Shown here: positions 13,161 to 24,335 of the stretch, one piece after another
Layout of the letters: each line of letters opens with the position of its first letter
Numbering within the stretch: the first letter of the stretch is position 1
Assembly: GCA_950097015.1 (NCBI GenBank)
Contig: CATNEN010000032.1
Location: forward strand, 2,208,501-2,272,500
Reading direction: 5' to 3'
Source: Macrostomum hystrix
Taxonomy: Eukaryota > Platyhelminthes > Macrostomidae
Length of the DNA: 64,000 nt
Position numbers and translations under genes: made by a program
The notes under the pieces: generated by a model
Told to the model about the DNA's origin: nothing
What the model saw: the letters and a program-made list of their open reading frames with translations, nothing else
Database searches by the model: none

Positions 13161-14369
13161 TTAGTCAAGAGCAAAGCGGATCAATGTGCAGAAGAGCAGC
13201 AGCAGTGGGCACATTTGGGCCAGCAATGTTGCCGAGTTGCAATTTTTGTCTTCGCAGAAGCACAGTCGACCATTACCACGCGATTCATCTATGCAAACTA
13301 AATAGGGTGACAACTTCTGCAGCCGCAGATTCTGAGAGCATGTTCGGCGAACGCGGGTGGAGTCTGAAGCGAAATCACGAATGAATCGTCAGATAAAACA
13401 TATTCTCTATTCGGATTCAGATGGCTGGCCGAGTGTATGTGTACATGGAGGGAGGGAGATGGCTGGCCGAGTGTATGTACATGGAGGGAGGGAGATGGCT
13501 GGCCGAGTGTATGTACACGGAGGGAGGGAGATGGCTGGCCGAGTGTATGTACATGGAGGGAGGGAGATGGCTGGCCGAGTGTATGTACACGGAGGGAGGG
13601 AGATGGCTGGCCGAGTGTATGTACATGGAGGGAGGGAGATGGCTGGCCGAGTGTATGTACATGGAGGGAGGGAGATGGCTGGCCGAGTGTATGTACATGG
13701 AGGGAGGGAGATGGCTGGCCGAGTGTATGTACACGGAGGGAGGGAGATGGCTGGCCGAGTGTATGTACATGGAGGGAGGGAGATGGCTGGCCGAGTGTAT
13801 GTACATGGAGGGAGGGAGATGGCTGGCCGAGTGTATGTACACATGGAGGGAGCGAGATGGCTGGCCGAGTGTATGTACATGGAGGGAGTGAGGTAGCTGG
13901 TCCAGAGCGCGTGACTGTACACAGCGTTAATGCTGATTGAAAGCATGTCTACATTGATGAAGTGAGCTGCAGGTCAAGAAGGTGAGTACATAAGTGGGAA
14001 TGAGGCTCTTTTTAATCACCTGGGCTTCGTTGAACTAGTTTAGAGCAGACACCATTGCAGCGCACTGATTGCAGGGCACCACTGGCCACTAAGCCTGTAT
14101 CAAATGGGTCACCACAGCGACTATCCTGTTGGGTGTCGCATTCAATGCAGTCTGTGACCTGGTCTGCAGTTTAAGTTTGAAAGTTTAGCGACAGTTTATT
14201 GAGAATGAAGCTCAATAGAACTATATTTCAACAAAAATATAAAGCAAAAGTTATAATTAAGTAACAAACCTCGACAAAAATGATCCTGGTCAGCTGAGAA
14301 TGATGATGTTGATAGCCCAGTTAGCAATGCAAACAAAGAGACTTGAACAAACATGATAGGCCAATGCAT
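13161..14369 (-). CDS. Ly6/uPAR (quiver-like) small GPI-anchored protein, at least 3 exons
   Basis: Exon 1 (14369-14270) encodes MHWPIMFVQVSLFALLTGLS..., a good signal peptide, and ends in phase 1 at GT 14,269. Exon 2 (14163-14020) follows a clean acceptor, matches that phase, and holds the three-finger start CIECDTQQDSRCGDPF and CNGVC. The last exon (13316-13161, acceptor AG 13,318-13,317) carries the hallmark CFCEDKNCN followed by a hydrophobic tail and stop, as expected for GPI attachment. Such proteins are short extracellular receptors or channel modulators (Sleepless/quiver type). The exon 2 to last-exon junction does not match in phase with the sites I chose, so a small exon or another acceptor is missing. 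The 36-bp minisatellite lies in this intron. Confidence 0.7.
13421..13895. repeat. 36-bp minisatellite in the Ly6-like gene intron
   Basis: Thirteen near-identical copies of a 36-bp unit (ATGGCTGGCCGAGTGTATGT plus ACATGGAGGGAGGGAG). Several frames are open on both strands only because 36 is divisible by 3. Copies alternate between ACATGG and ACACGG. Confidence 0.9.
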
Positions 14370-16810
14370 TGCCAAGGTTGGCTGAAAATGTGTAGTAATT
14401 TCATTAAATGTGACCTATATTCTGAATATCTGAATAAGTAGATGTAGCAGCCTAGTATTAAATTTTATTTTTGCAGTTAAACTTGCAAAATTATTCCAAA
14501 TTATATATTATATCTTAAATGTATTTTTTTATGATATTATGTCTATCAAAACAAATGTTAACAATCAGTATAAAAGGAGTCAGTTCCATAATAAACTACA
14601 ACTCGCCAGTGAGCCTAAATAATAATGGGAAAACTGAGAACAATCTTTAAATAGTGAAATTGTTGTGTTGGTCATTCTGAGAAGGAGCTAATGCTCATTG
14701 CATAGATAAAAGCAGAGATTGAGGCTATGACCCTCTAATCCTGGATAAATGCCTAGCAAAGACTAGAGAATAAGAGACCAGTGCCTTAGAAAGATGAACT
14801 GCTCATGCCAAGTGATACACTACCAAGAGAGAGGAAGATAGAGTGTTAAGCCCTATTACAGAAAAAGAATATAGACATTTGAAGAAATATTTAAGTATAT
14901 ACTATAGATAATGTTAAAATTGATTTTATAGCAATTCCAATGTTAATCACACAATAGTCCCTTTACATTAGGGTTAGTAGAGTAGGTGGCTCTTATTTTC
15001 CTAGTTGCTTAAGCATAAGCTTTCAAAAATGCAATGTAAATCAATCAAAACATCAAAGCCTTAAAAAACTGATTTCTTAAACATCAAAACTATTTAAATT
15101 GGTTTTATTAAAGAAAAAATTAAGAATTAGCTAACTAAAGTATTAAATATTGATTTGCCATAAACAAGTTAAAGGCAGTATATTAGAAACTATAAAGAGT
15201 TTTCTGAATTTCAAGGAGAACTTTTTCATAATATTACGGAAAGGATATTAGGAGAAATGAATACATGATAATTAAATAGAAATGATTTATACAAGATATC
15301 TTTCAATTTTATATTTACATAACTCAACCAACTCTCACCAAAAACTTTACCAAAAATGTTTTACAATACATACAACACATAACATATTTATAGGCCAATG
15401 AAGTTTTATACATCCAGTACAGGTAGCATTGATGAATAACAATTTATCAGCAATAATTTTATCTTGAATAAAGTCAAGTAAAAATAACCTAATACTGATC
15501 TACTTCCAAACAATCTTTTACACTTAAGCCAGGCCCATATCCTTAGAGTATTATATACAGCAAAAAGAATGAATAACACGAGACAGAGTCACACAAGGCA
15601 ATCTGTGACAACCCAATGGTATTTCTGATAAAACAGGAAGGAGACCATTAGAAATTAAAAATGTATCTCGTTTCAATACTAATTACAGTCAACCCAAAAG
15701 CGTATTACTTGACACTACTTAAATCAAACTTTTACTTCAGTAGAATTTAATAAGTAAATAAAAAATAAGCTAACGGATTATTTTTGTATAGTCCATCTAA
15801 TCTAAGCCACGGGAAATATACGTTCTAGTTACAGATTTTCAAATGTTTATATTCTCCTGTAGTTTAAAATATCGAGGTTTGAGAGTATGTAGCTTAAAAA
15901 TAATATTTTTTTTCTCTGAGCAGCAAAAAATTAAGCAACACTCGCGTTGAAATCGGCTTCTTTGTAACACATCAATTACTTTAGTTTACTACTTGTAGAA
16001 AGCTTCATGGCTTTATGGCAATAATTCAATTTGAGAAAATGCCTGGTATTTTTTATTAATTTAATTAAATTATTATAGTATATTTATTGTGTCGCTTTAA
16101 ATTTCGATCTCTTTGATTATATAACATATCGTGTTACTGGCCAAAGAAGCAGTTTGCCTGAGCTAAATTTCGACTACTACTACTGTATAAAGAGTGTTTG
16201 TCAACTGTACAATTTTCTTCAACAACGGTTTAGTCGTGTGGTTGCTCGAGTTGCTTCAACTTACTCGCTTCCAAATTTTTACATCATTTATCGTTATTTT
16301 AGGAATTAAAGGCTTAGGAAATGAAATATTATATGTTTTTATTACAAAAAACATTTACTTTTTGCTTTTTATCTGTAAATGTGATTCTAAGGGTTGGATT
16401 TGAGTAGTTTTTTTGCGTAGCAAGATGCGACAGCAATGATAAGTAATCAAAATTAGCTTATTAACCCGAAATTATATTAGATTCGCTGACCAAATTATAT
16501 GCTTTTCTTTATTTCTTATCAGTATTTAGCATACAATTTTTTACTGTACTCAAAGAATTTTATATTAAAAATATTTAGCAAAGTCAATTCTCCACTTAAA
16601 ATTCATTTCTTAGCTTTTCTAATGAGCACATTTAATTCCTGTATTTGCTCATTGTTTTAGTTATGTCGCTCTCGAAAAAGGAAGTCTTCATTTTCATGTG
16701 CTACCAATTCCTGACGCACAAGCTTTTGAGACTGTGATGTCCAGACAAGAGAGACAGTTTTACATTTTCAGCCAACTCCAAGGCATTCCAAGCCGTCGTC
16801 TGCAAGCAAA
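14370..16810. other. AT-rich intergenic DNA
   Basis: Spacer between two divergently transcribed genes (Ly6-like on minus, CCDC61 on plus). No exon-like stretch, repeat array or transposon terminus was recognised, so it should include both promoters. Confidence 0.5.
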
Positions 16811-18196
16811 ATGCGACAGCAGCTACAACTGAAGCCCCTGCAGACGATGCCAGTGTGTCTAAATGGTAAGCAGGGGATGGCTACGGTTGATATTCAGCGG
16901 CCGGACAGCATTGAACTGCGCCTGGCCTGGGCGGACTCTGCAAGCGGATCATGGACCGGAAGCTACGGGACTGACTTTGTCGCCAAGGAGCTGCCGGGTC
17001 GCACGGTGGACGCGTTGACGCGCATGCTTCTGGCGGCTCTGACTGAGCAGAGCCGGCCAGCCAGCGACCTCCGGCTGCATCTGGAGGAGTCAACTCGAGT
17101 GCGACCAGACAGGTGCCATCTGGTGCTAACCTACAGGACCAGATTCGATCAGGTTTGAGCTGTTCATTAGGAGCTGATTAATTTCTGTATTTCTGCTACT
17201 TACTGAATCAAGGACCAGTTGGATTAGAAGGACGGGAAACTGCGTTTCTTAGAATACGTTTGGAGGATCATTTCATTCCAAGTGGATTTTCATTCTTGGA
17301 ATATCAATTCCAAGCGGTCCTTGTTCTGAATTAGACATGAAGTGGCAACACCAATGATACTCATTCAGTACACATCCTAACAAAACCCGGACATACTGCG
17401 AATTAGCTAGTGATTAAACTTACTAGGGGATAATTCGACACACCTCAATACGACAAAACATTTCCAGCTCGAGTGCCGTTTGCCGCTGAATCGCCAGCAA
17501 GCTGGCAGCGCCAGCAATGGCGAACCGTTCGACGAAAACGAAATCGAACGAATAGACGCGGCTGGGCTGCTTGAGGCAGCGCGTCAGCTGGAGCAGGAAA
17601 ATGCTAGACTGCGTCGCGAGAATGCCAGACTGCGGCCGGATGCTGACGCCCTGCCCCAGCTGCGTCTCGAGGTTGCGGCTTTGCACGAGGCTGCTCGCGG
17701 TCTCGAGGTTGAGTTGAAGTCTGTTGCCTCGATAACGCCTAGGCAGAGCGTTGCCAACGCCGGTTTGAAGAAGCTGCAGTCGGAGGCGCGGGAGTTGCGC
17801 GCAATGGAGCGAGTGCTTCAGCTGCGCCTGCGGCAGGTGCTGCAGGAGCTGGCACTGCACAAGCGGACCAGGGTGCACGGGCCTCGAGTAGCTTCGTCCG
17901 CCTCGACAGAATCGACAGCAGCGTCGAGGATGTCTACACCGCGCAGTCAGCGCTTCGATCCCACCGCCTACGTTGCCGAGCGTCGACAGCATCGACGACC
18001 GACTAGCGCGGATTCAAGTCATCAGATTCAGCAGCGCCAGCCCGAAGTTGTCACATCATCAGCCAAGAAGATCAAGTCGAGATCCAGGATGGTCGCAGTG
18101 CCTCTTGACAGTGTGGAGGAAGATGTTCTGCAGATTGATGAACGCCTCGACAGGCTTCAAAGCTTCCTAAACAAGGCCCTGATTGTTCGGTCTTAG
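16811..18196 (+). CDS. CCDC61: CCDC61/VFL3 homologue, 2 exons, 356 aa
   Basis: Exons 16811-17152 and 17468-18196 join in phase 0 (GTTTGA donor, TTCCAG acceptor). CCDC61/VFL3 is a basal-body and centrosome protein related to SAS-6/XRCC4 that helps place rootlets and fibres and orient cilia. The first 114 residues form the presumed globular head, ending in LVLTYRTRFDQ, equivalent to the strand that ends the family's head domain. A coiled coil follows (residues about 135-225: ELQ/ARLRREN heptads, ELRAMERVLQLRLRQVLQELALHKRTR). Two C-terminal family signatures are present: RFDPTAYVAERR and the final QIDERLDRLQSFLNKAL. At 356 aa it is shorter than the human protein because the low-complexity Ser/Arg linker is reduced. 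The assignment rests on these motifs in order. Confidence 0.85.
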
Positions 18197-18197
18197 A

Positions 18198-18560
18198 CAA
18201 AGTCTGCTTTCTGGTCATGAGTCAAATCTCTGTGCATGGTTGTAGACAAAAACAACGTTTTTTGTGGTAGCCGTATGTACGAATTGTGAAATTCTTACTC
18301 TTAGTTAAGATCTTAGACAAAGTCTGCTTTCTGGTGAACACTTCCGAGATTATCAGCGAGTCGAATGGCTGTGCATGGTTGTGGACATAAAAACAACGTT
18401 TTTTGTCGCTACGCTTCCTTCTTTATGATTGTTGCCAACTCAAAGTTTTTTAGCCTAATAAATTTTCAGTAGAAAATGTGTGTAAATAGATTTTTCGCAT
18501 CAGTTTTGTGATTGCCGTATGTACGAGCTCGTACGAATTGTAAAATTCTTACGAATAAGC
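18198..18560 (+). repeat. duplicated 3' UTR segment of CCDC61
   Basis: The block CTTAGACAAAGTCTGCTTTC ... GTGCATGGTTGT ... AACAACGTTTTTTGT beginning at 18,194 recurs from 18,309. The linked CCGTATGTACGA ... AATTCTTAC piece occurs at about 18,272 and 18,513. This is an imperfect local duplication of roughly 110 bp. Confidence 0.7.
18457..18462 (+). terminator. candidate poly(A) signal of CCDC61
   Basis: AATAAA about 260 bp after the stop, inside the duplicated 3' UTR. Confidence 0.45.
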
Positions 18561-18562
18561 GA

Positions 18563-19356
18563 ACACTTGATAAATCATTGTGCTCGTTTGTCGTTCTTTA
18601 CTCGTAGTTTTTAGTCGGTATTTGCTTTTGTAAATTTGTTTCAATCGGTTGAGGGACCGGCTTGTTTGTAATCGTAATTATAGTAAGTTAAGTCCATTGG
18701 AACAGTTTGCTCGAGGATATTTGCAGATAATTTTAGATGAAAGAATATTTGTCGATAAGTACTTTTACTTTTGTTGATAAGAAATTACAAGAGGGTCTAG
18801 TTGTGTTTGGTGCTTCTTTGAAAGCGGCCTTTTGGCAAAGTTGAAAGTGAAAAGCCTACGGGCGCGTTTTAAAAGTTATGGACTTCAATACTTGTGCGTG
18901 TCATGTGATCTGTAAAAATATAGACATCGAAATTTTCGCCCAGCTGTTAGCATAAGGGTACCAGCATTATCTGTGGCAATTGAGGGTGCGTGTGGCGCCC
19001 TGTCCCAGTCCACGGACTGCACAGCCGTTCGAATCATTCGAATCACATTCGCTCGAATTATACTGCTACGAAAGAAACATGTCCACTAAGAGAAAACTGC
19101 AAAGATCTTTCACAAATATATTTCTAATAAAAAGAGAGCAGAGAAAAGAGAGAGAGAGAGAAAACTATATCAGAGGCTTTTCGTTTTTTATTTCTTAAAA
19201 GAAAAACAAAACACAAGTTGCTCGTAAAAGCAAAGCACTAGATTTCTCCAATCATAATTGTGGATGAGTTCGCTTTTTGTGACTTTGCTCTTATATTTTG
19301 AGACCGATTTCGTTTTCCGAAGCATATGCTGAACCAGGATATTGTCATACTCGGCA
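18563..19356. other. convergent 3' ends of CCDC61 and lectin 1
   Basis: Non-coding. AATAAA on the minus strand at 19,192-19,187, about 165 bp past the lectin 1 stop, is a candidate poly(A) signal. A short GA microsatellite sits at 19,148-19,162. Confidence 0.5.
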
Positions 19357-20082
19357 TCAGAACACAGACTGGCACTCGCAAATGAATGACTGCATGGTGG
19401 TGCAGTGATAATCGTCAACGCCACCATCAGGATAGCCGCTCCACAGATCGGCACAGAAGTTGCGCACCCCTCCATTTGGCTCCATGGCGTGCCAGACGCT
19501 GAAGTCGATCTGCTGGTTGCAGGCGGTCCAGAACCAGTTGGCCTTGATGACCGGATCCGTGCCGATTTTCAGGTAGCCGCCGATGTAAAAGTTCTGAGTC
19601 GGTGCAGTCTGCTGCTTCAGGTAGCGAAGGTACAGGGCTTCATCGAGATCACCTGCATCCGAAAACTTGGCCAGTCCCGGATCAGAACTGCAGGCCAGGT
19701 TGGCATTGGTCCAGTTCAGAGCTGGGGAAGTCACGACCTTGTATGAGGTGCCGTACCTGGTGTGCTGGTATCCAGGTGGACACAGACGACCCGCAGGCAC
19801 TCCAGGCAGAGACCTCACGTACACCGTGACCTGATTGGTGCAGCTCAGCTCAGACTGCACTCGGTGACTGCACGCATCGAAAAGGAACAGCTTGCACTCA
19901 CATGAGCTGCTTGACAGCAGCCTGAAGGCCTGGCACTTTTCCGTTTTAGAACAGTGTGCACCGCACTCTAATACAGTGCATACCCCTGCAACGATTTGAA
20001 AGAATTTTGAGTCCACGCAGTCCACTCCAGAGGCTTTGTGGAAAGCGGCAGAGTTGTCGGGCGCAGTGAGAACAGCTGGCAC

Positions 20083-20119
<37 letters not shown>

Positions 20120-20133
20120 GTAGTAAAGAGCAT
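19357..20133 (-). CDS. secreted C-type lectin 1, 258 aa
   Basis: Single-exon gene with ATG at 20,133. A signal peptide (residues 1-24) has a core of twelve consecutive Leu encoded by a CTG microsatellite. Residues 39-98 form a Cys-rich segment (Cys 39, 52, 57, 61, 67, 78, 80, 88, 98) resembling a PAN/apple domain. Residues 118-255 form a C-type lectin domain: CPPGYQ start, FYIGGYLK, WFWTACN, EPNGG (218-220, the EPN motif of mannose-type Ca2+-dependent binding) and closing CxC. The second calcium motif is not a canonical WND; GVDDYHC stands in its place, so sugar binding is unproven. Such proteins are secreted recognition or adhesion molecules. It is the most divergent of the three intact copies at its C-terminus (VRNFCADLWSGYPDGG...). 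Confidence 0.85.
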
Positions 20134-20216
20134 TTCAGGAGCAGAATGTGCTGTCTAAATACACTATTCAGTTCCCCGGATGAGTTTTGTTAGAAGTTGT
20201 ATACCTTCTGTTGTCA

Positions 20217-20226
20217 GTTTATATCG
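20217..20226 (-). promoter_or_regulatory. TATA box of lectin 1
   Basis: GATATAAAC on the minus strand about 85-95 bp upstream of the ATG, a plausible distance for a short 5' UTR. Confidence 0.5.
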
Positions 20227-20229
20227 CAA

Positions 20230-20958
20230 GGGAGAACGTTTTGGGACGCTGTCTTTAGTGGGAAACAGTGAGAAAAGGGAGAAAACTTTCATATCAAAAG
20301 TGACATGTCAAAAAATTTAAGCCAATAGCTACGTCGCTTCTATAGAAGATTCTAGGAAGACGCATCGTTGTTGGCCTTTCAGAGGCCTTGCCTGAAAAGC
20401 AAACAGCAAGACTCTCTTAATGACCTCCGCCAGTCACTCTCATCCCTGACTCTTGAGAATGGCCAAATTCAGAATTCAGGATGAGAATATGAAAGATCTA
20501 AAAATCCAAGGGCGTTATAGCGAAAACGCAAATTGTGAGCTTCCATTGTCAATCTTGTATGAGAAGTCTCAATTTCTTGGTTTCCTTCTTACCTTCGTCA
20601 TTATGGCAATGCAAAACTAATTGCTATTGGGAGAATGGCTTCTTCGCAAAGATCTGCAGTGTCCTTAAAGCTGGAACTCGCCGAAGAAGAAAGAGCATTG
20701 TTTTATATCTTCTATGTGTGTGTGACATGTGTGACACACATTGTATGTGTACTTTCCCTCAGACGCAATGAAATTTCATTTAGGCCATTATTCCACACTT
20801 TTGGAACTTTCCATGGACAAAAGAGTCCATCAGTATATTTTAACTAATAAACCATGGATGAAAATATAACTGAAACGATATAATTTATTTTATTGCATTT
20901 TTCGAGTTAGTAGAACCTACGAGCAAGAAATTGAATCCAACTGAATCGGGGCCTCACG
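20230..20958. other. upstream of lectin 1, nothing recognised
   Basis: No gene or repeat structure identified; only short chance reading frames. Confidence 0.45.
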
Positions 20959-22219
20959 GCTAGTAGTCTATGGCAAAAACTGTGTCAAAGCGTCAAACAG
21001 GGACAACTAAAACCCTCGGGACGCGAAACGAGCCAATTCATGGCAAGAAATCTGAGGGGCTCGCTTAAAAGTATTGTTCTATGGCTTTTTCGAGTCTTCT
21101 CTGCTATCAAGCAAATTAAAATTGCTTTAGCTGCGGCCAGCAGTGAAGCTAAGCTGAACTATATCAAGAGAAGCATTTTTTATTCACTTGATGAAATGCC
21201 AAGGAAGTGCAGCGCATTTCCGTGCTCGTCAAATTACAACTCTGAAGCCGTTCGAGCACGGATATTTGCGTTTCCCAGAGATCCACAGGAGCGGGAGCGA
21301 TGGAGAAAGGCGCTGCCAAATATTCTCCAGGTAAGAAACCAGATCATTTGCTGTCATTACTGCTGCATAATTCCGCTTCAATTCTGCATGCCAGTCTCGT
21401 CCAAACCACTTGAAACCCAAAATTTATTATTTTAGAGAGTGACTGACAGCATGGGCGTGTGCGTAAAGCATTAGACTTATCCTGTCTCTGCTACAGCAGT
21501 TTTATTCTGCACTCTCCTACGTGCGTAACTCGCGTGGAGAAGCTGTTTTATTTTATTTTCCAACTAAGACACAGTTCAGCATGGACAGTGTGTCCCGTCG
21601 GCTAGCCAACGTTTTTTTCAAAGGACTAGTAAGACGCTCGTCAAAACTCCCACCAATACCGACGACATCCCATGATAGATAGCTTCGGAAGTTAGATGCT
21701 CAGTAGGTGAAGTTCCAGCGTTTCCTTTATGTACGAGCTACTGACTGTTTGTGTCGTCTTGTCCTTGGAGTTCCGTATTTGCTTCTTTTTTCTTGCCGTT
21801 GGAGTTTCATCTTCGCTTTCATCCTTTATCTTCATGCCGTTGGAGTTATATCTTTGCTTTCATCTTTTATCTTCTTGCCGTTGGAGTTTTTTTTGTTGAT
21901 ATGGCGGTTACTTTATTGTAAATACATTGTAACTATATCACTGGTTCCTATTATTTAAATTAAATACTCGACATTGCCTCGCTTTACTATTTAATCTAAC
22001 CGTTAATGCCTGATACTCGTAGCAGAGAAAACTTGAAAAAGCCATAGAACAATACTTTTAAGCGAGCCCCTCAGATTTTTTGCCATGAATTGGCTCGTTT
22101 CGCGTCCCGAGGATTTTAGTTGTCCCTGGCGTCAAACAAGAAAAGCATGTACTGAAATGCGTGCTTGAAGGATTCACTTGCTTGACGCTTTGACACAGTT
22201 TTTGCCATAGATTACTAGC
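20959..22219. mobile_element. P-element-like transposon relic with long inverted repeats
   Basis: Left arm 20,959-21,110 and right arm 22,018-22,219 are inverted copies sharing CTATGGCAAAAACTGTGTCA, CGCGAAACGAGCCAATTCAT and GGGGCTCGCTTAAAAGTATT. The right arm has about 58 extra bases. Between the arms lies a THAP zinc-finger coding segment, the DNA-binding domain of P-element transposases (THAP domains also occur in host genes). The rest of the transposase is gone, so the 1.26-kb element is non-autonomous. CTAGTAG on the left and CTAGCAG on the right may be the remains of a target duplication. Confidence 0.7.
21196..21474 (+). pseudogene. THAP-domain fragment of a P-like transposase
   Basis: Exon 21196-21330 encodes MPRKCSAFPCSSNYN... 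through WRKALPNILQ and ends at GTAAGA. A second exon from 21,436 (after TTTTAG) continues VTDSMGVCVKH. Together they give the C2CH zinc ligands C-x4-C ... C-x2-H of a THAP domain. A TAG at 21,472 then falls exactly where the family has Trp (KHW), so the protein ends at 57 aa. Nothing recognisable as a P-transposase catalytic core follows before the right inverted repeat. Confidence 0.7.
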
Positions 22220-22569
22220 AGAGAAGCTCCGATTGCATGCATTTTTCTATTTTGCATTCATTTGCTTGCTCGTAGGCTCCTTTAGCTTGCAGAAAGCTAC
22301 ATTCATCCATGCATTAAATAACCACGAACACAAAACCAGAACAGGAGCAATTGAATGTCACTGCCTATCAACGTTTACTGCACATGTCAAAGACGCCTAT
22401 TACTTACTCACCCCGAAATTAAACGTGCAGTTTTCAAACAGGCAATTTTCGAAAACACGAGACACTTGGGCCTGGGTGTTCATCACTGCAATAATTGAAA
22501 GCGAAACTGTTTTGACACCAAAGGAACATTTATTCACCGACAAACATTTTCTGATAAATAAACATTCAT
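22220..22569. other. spacer, nothing recognised
   Basis: The open frame at 22,233-22,583 on plus has no recognisable domain. Confidence 0.4.
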
Positions 22570-23715
22570 TTAATTACTCATAAACTTACCACTTGAAAGA
22601 TGCACTTCATTAGCCGGCTTGACTTCGACAGGTGAGATACCATCGACACCTGTCTCAATGCACGACATGTTTACGCCGTTCGATTGCTTGGGAACCGCGA
22701 TAGGACGCTCTAAGGCGCCGCTTACAGCCGTCGACGCTTCGTCGACGCTCCTGCTGAGATGAGAAACGCAGACAACCCGTCGTCTTGTCATTCGGTAGTG
22801 CTCTTGGGAACAAGCAGTCGTCCTTGCGATCCGATGGGAGCAGCGAAATGTATTTATTCACCAGGTCCAGCTGCTTCCCATACAGCCTAGCTTGCTTCGA
22901 GCTGTCGTCCTTACAACGCGTAGGATCGGAACTTTGATTCTTCGTAGGCAGTATTGGAAGCGACATATAGGGTCTGCAATCAGCATCCACCTTCATCAAC
23001 AGACTGCTTGCTGCCTTCAGTGCCGGCATGCGCTCTTGCCCACGCTCTCCAAAAACGTACATAATGGTGAACAATTCCCATCCTGCAACTTCTCAGCGGT
23101 ACTTCCATCGAAATATGCTCGCAACTTTGTTAGATCAGCTTCCTCGATAGCCTCAAATTGCTTGGTAGCGCCTCCAGCATTGTGGAATTCCCTCACCTTC
23201 ATTCTTAGCATGCGATTGGAGCTCGCAAACTTTTCTCCGCCAATGAAGTTGATAGAGCGCTTCAGAATCAGGTTAAAGTACCGGTGTATCCCAGCTCTAA
23301 TGCACACAAGACTTGATGGCGAATAATTTTCACCGTCCGTCCTCTGCAGACCGAAATAATAATAGCGCAAGTACTCATTCAGCTTCCACACTTCCATCGT
23401 CACAGTCTCAGAGAGAAACTTCACGAAAGCCTGCCCATGCCGATTCATCTGGTCCACAGTTGACTTTGGCAGTGACTGAATTTCTACGCCATCCATTCTC
23501 GAACTCAGGTCCATGTCGTCGCCCGCCACCTCCGGAAGTTCGGGCAGTTCTTCAGTGCCATGATCGTTCTCAAGCCACTTAATGAAATCACTCAGGGCCT
23601 GGTCATCGTTATGTTCTCCATGCATGCTTACCTCCGACAAAAGTTGCAGCTCGTCCATCTTGACACCGTTTAGCGCGTCGACCGGTAGATTTTTCCAATT
23701 GATAAGCGCCGGCAT
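22570..23715 (-). pseudogene. Crypton-like tyrosine-recombinase relic
   Basis: Reads from ATG 23,715 for 232 aa, then shifts frame near 23,070 and continues to about 22,655. The first part contains LNEYLRYYYFGLQRTDGENY and YSPSSLVCIRAGIHRYFNLI, typical of the N-terminal core-binding part of Crypton-type recombinases and their domesticated relatives (KIAA1958/QRICH1/ZMYM group). After the frameshift, FGERGQERMPAL matches the region of the first catalytic Arg, and SKQARLYGKQLD the following conserved block. The C-terminal catalytic Tyr region is not seen. The gene is therefore frameshifted and truncated. Element borders were not found. Confidence 0.6.
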
Positions 23716-24335
23716 TTCGTTCGCAGGAGTGGGAAGCTACAAAAAACGCGTCCCTTAACATGTCAAGAGTGATGAGAAATAGACATCCATATTGCAAGTT
23801 TTCTGTCTTTGGCCCAAGTAACCTCTGCAGACAACATAGCGAGCAACGTTTAGTCTATGGTCAAGAGGAAAGTCTGGATTAATGGCACTTGAAAAGTGTG
23901 GAAAAATGGCCGCAAAAGTGTGGAATAATGACTGCGCGCTGAGTGAAAGTGTACATACAATGCACTTGTATGGTATGCGGCTGAGTGGAATAATGGCCAA
24001 ATCACGAGTGCGCTATAGACATCTGGGCGCTCTGACTGCGGGAAATTTTCACTACGGAGATAGGAGAAACGGGTTCTACACCATGGTCGACTCCACGTAT
24101 AGAATAATGACAAACAAACGGGAGATTTAGAACGGGGCCAACAGGACGGCCACAATGATCAAAACGCAGAGAAAATCAGGACAGGCATTGCAGAGCCACA
24201 GGCATCCGAAATTTGCACCACGGAGATAGGATTTAACAGGTTTTTCCACAATGGCAGACTGCACTCTCAGAACGGTGACAAACAACGGTGAACAGGGAAA
24301 ATATCACATTTTATTTGTCTGAAAACATTTCGTAA
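23716..24335. other. spacer with a duplicated segment of about 75 bp
   Basis: The stretch GGAGATAGGA ... AACGGGTT ... ACCATGG ... AATGACAAACAA at about 24,055-24,120 recurs in diverged form at 24,220-24,285. AAAGTGTGGAATAATG-like phrases also repeat at 23,893-23,930. No gene seen. Confidence 0.4.

Noticed and set aside
13357-13946. Repeat proteins of about 140-180 aa on both strands
   Set aside because: 36-bp minisatellite within an intron of the Ly6-like gene; several frames are open at once.
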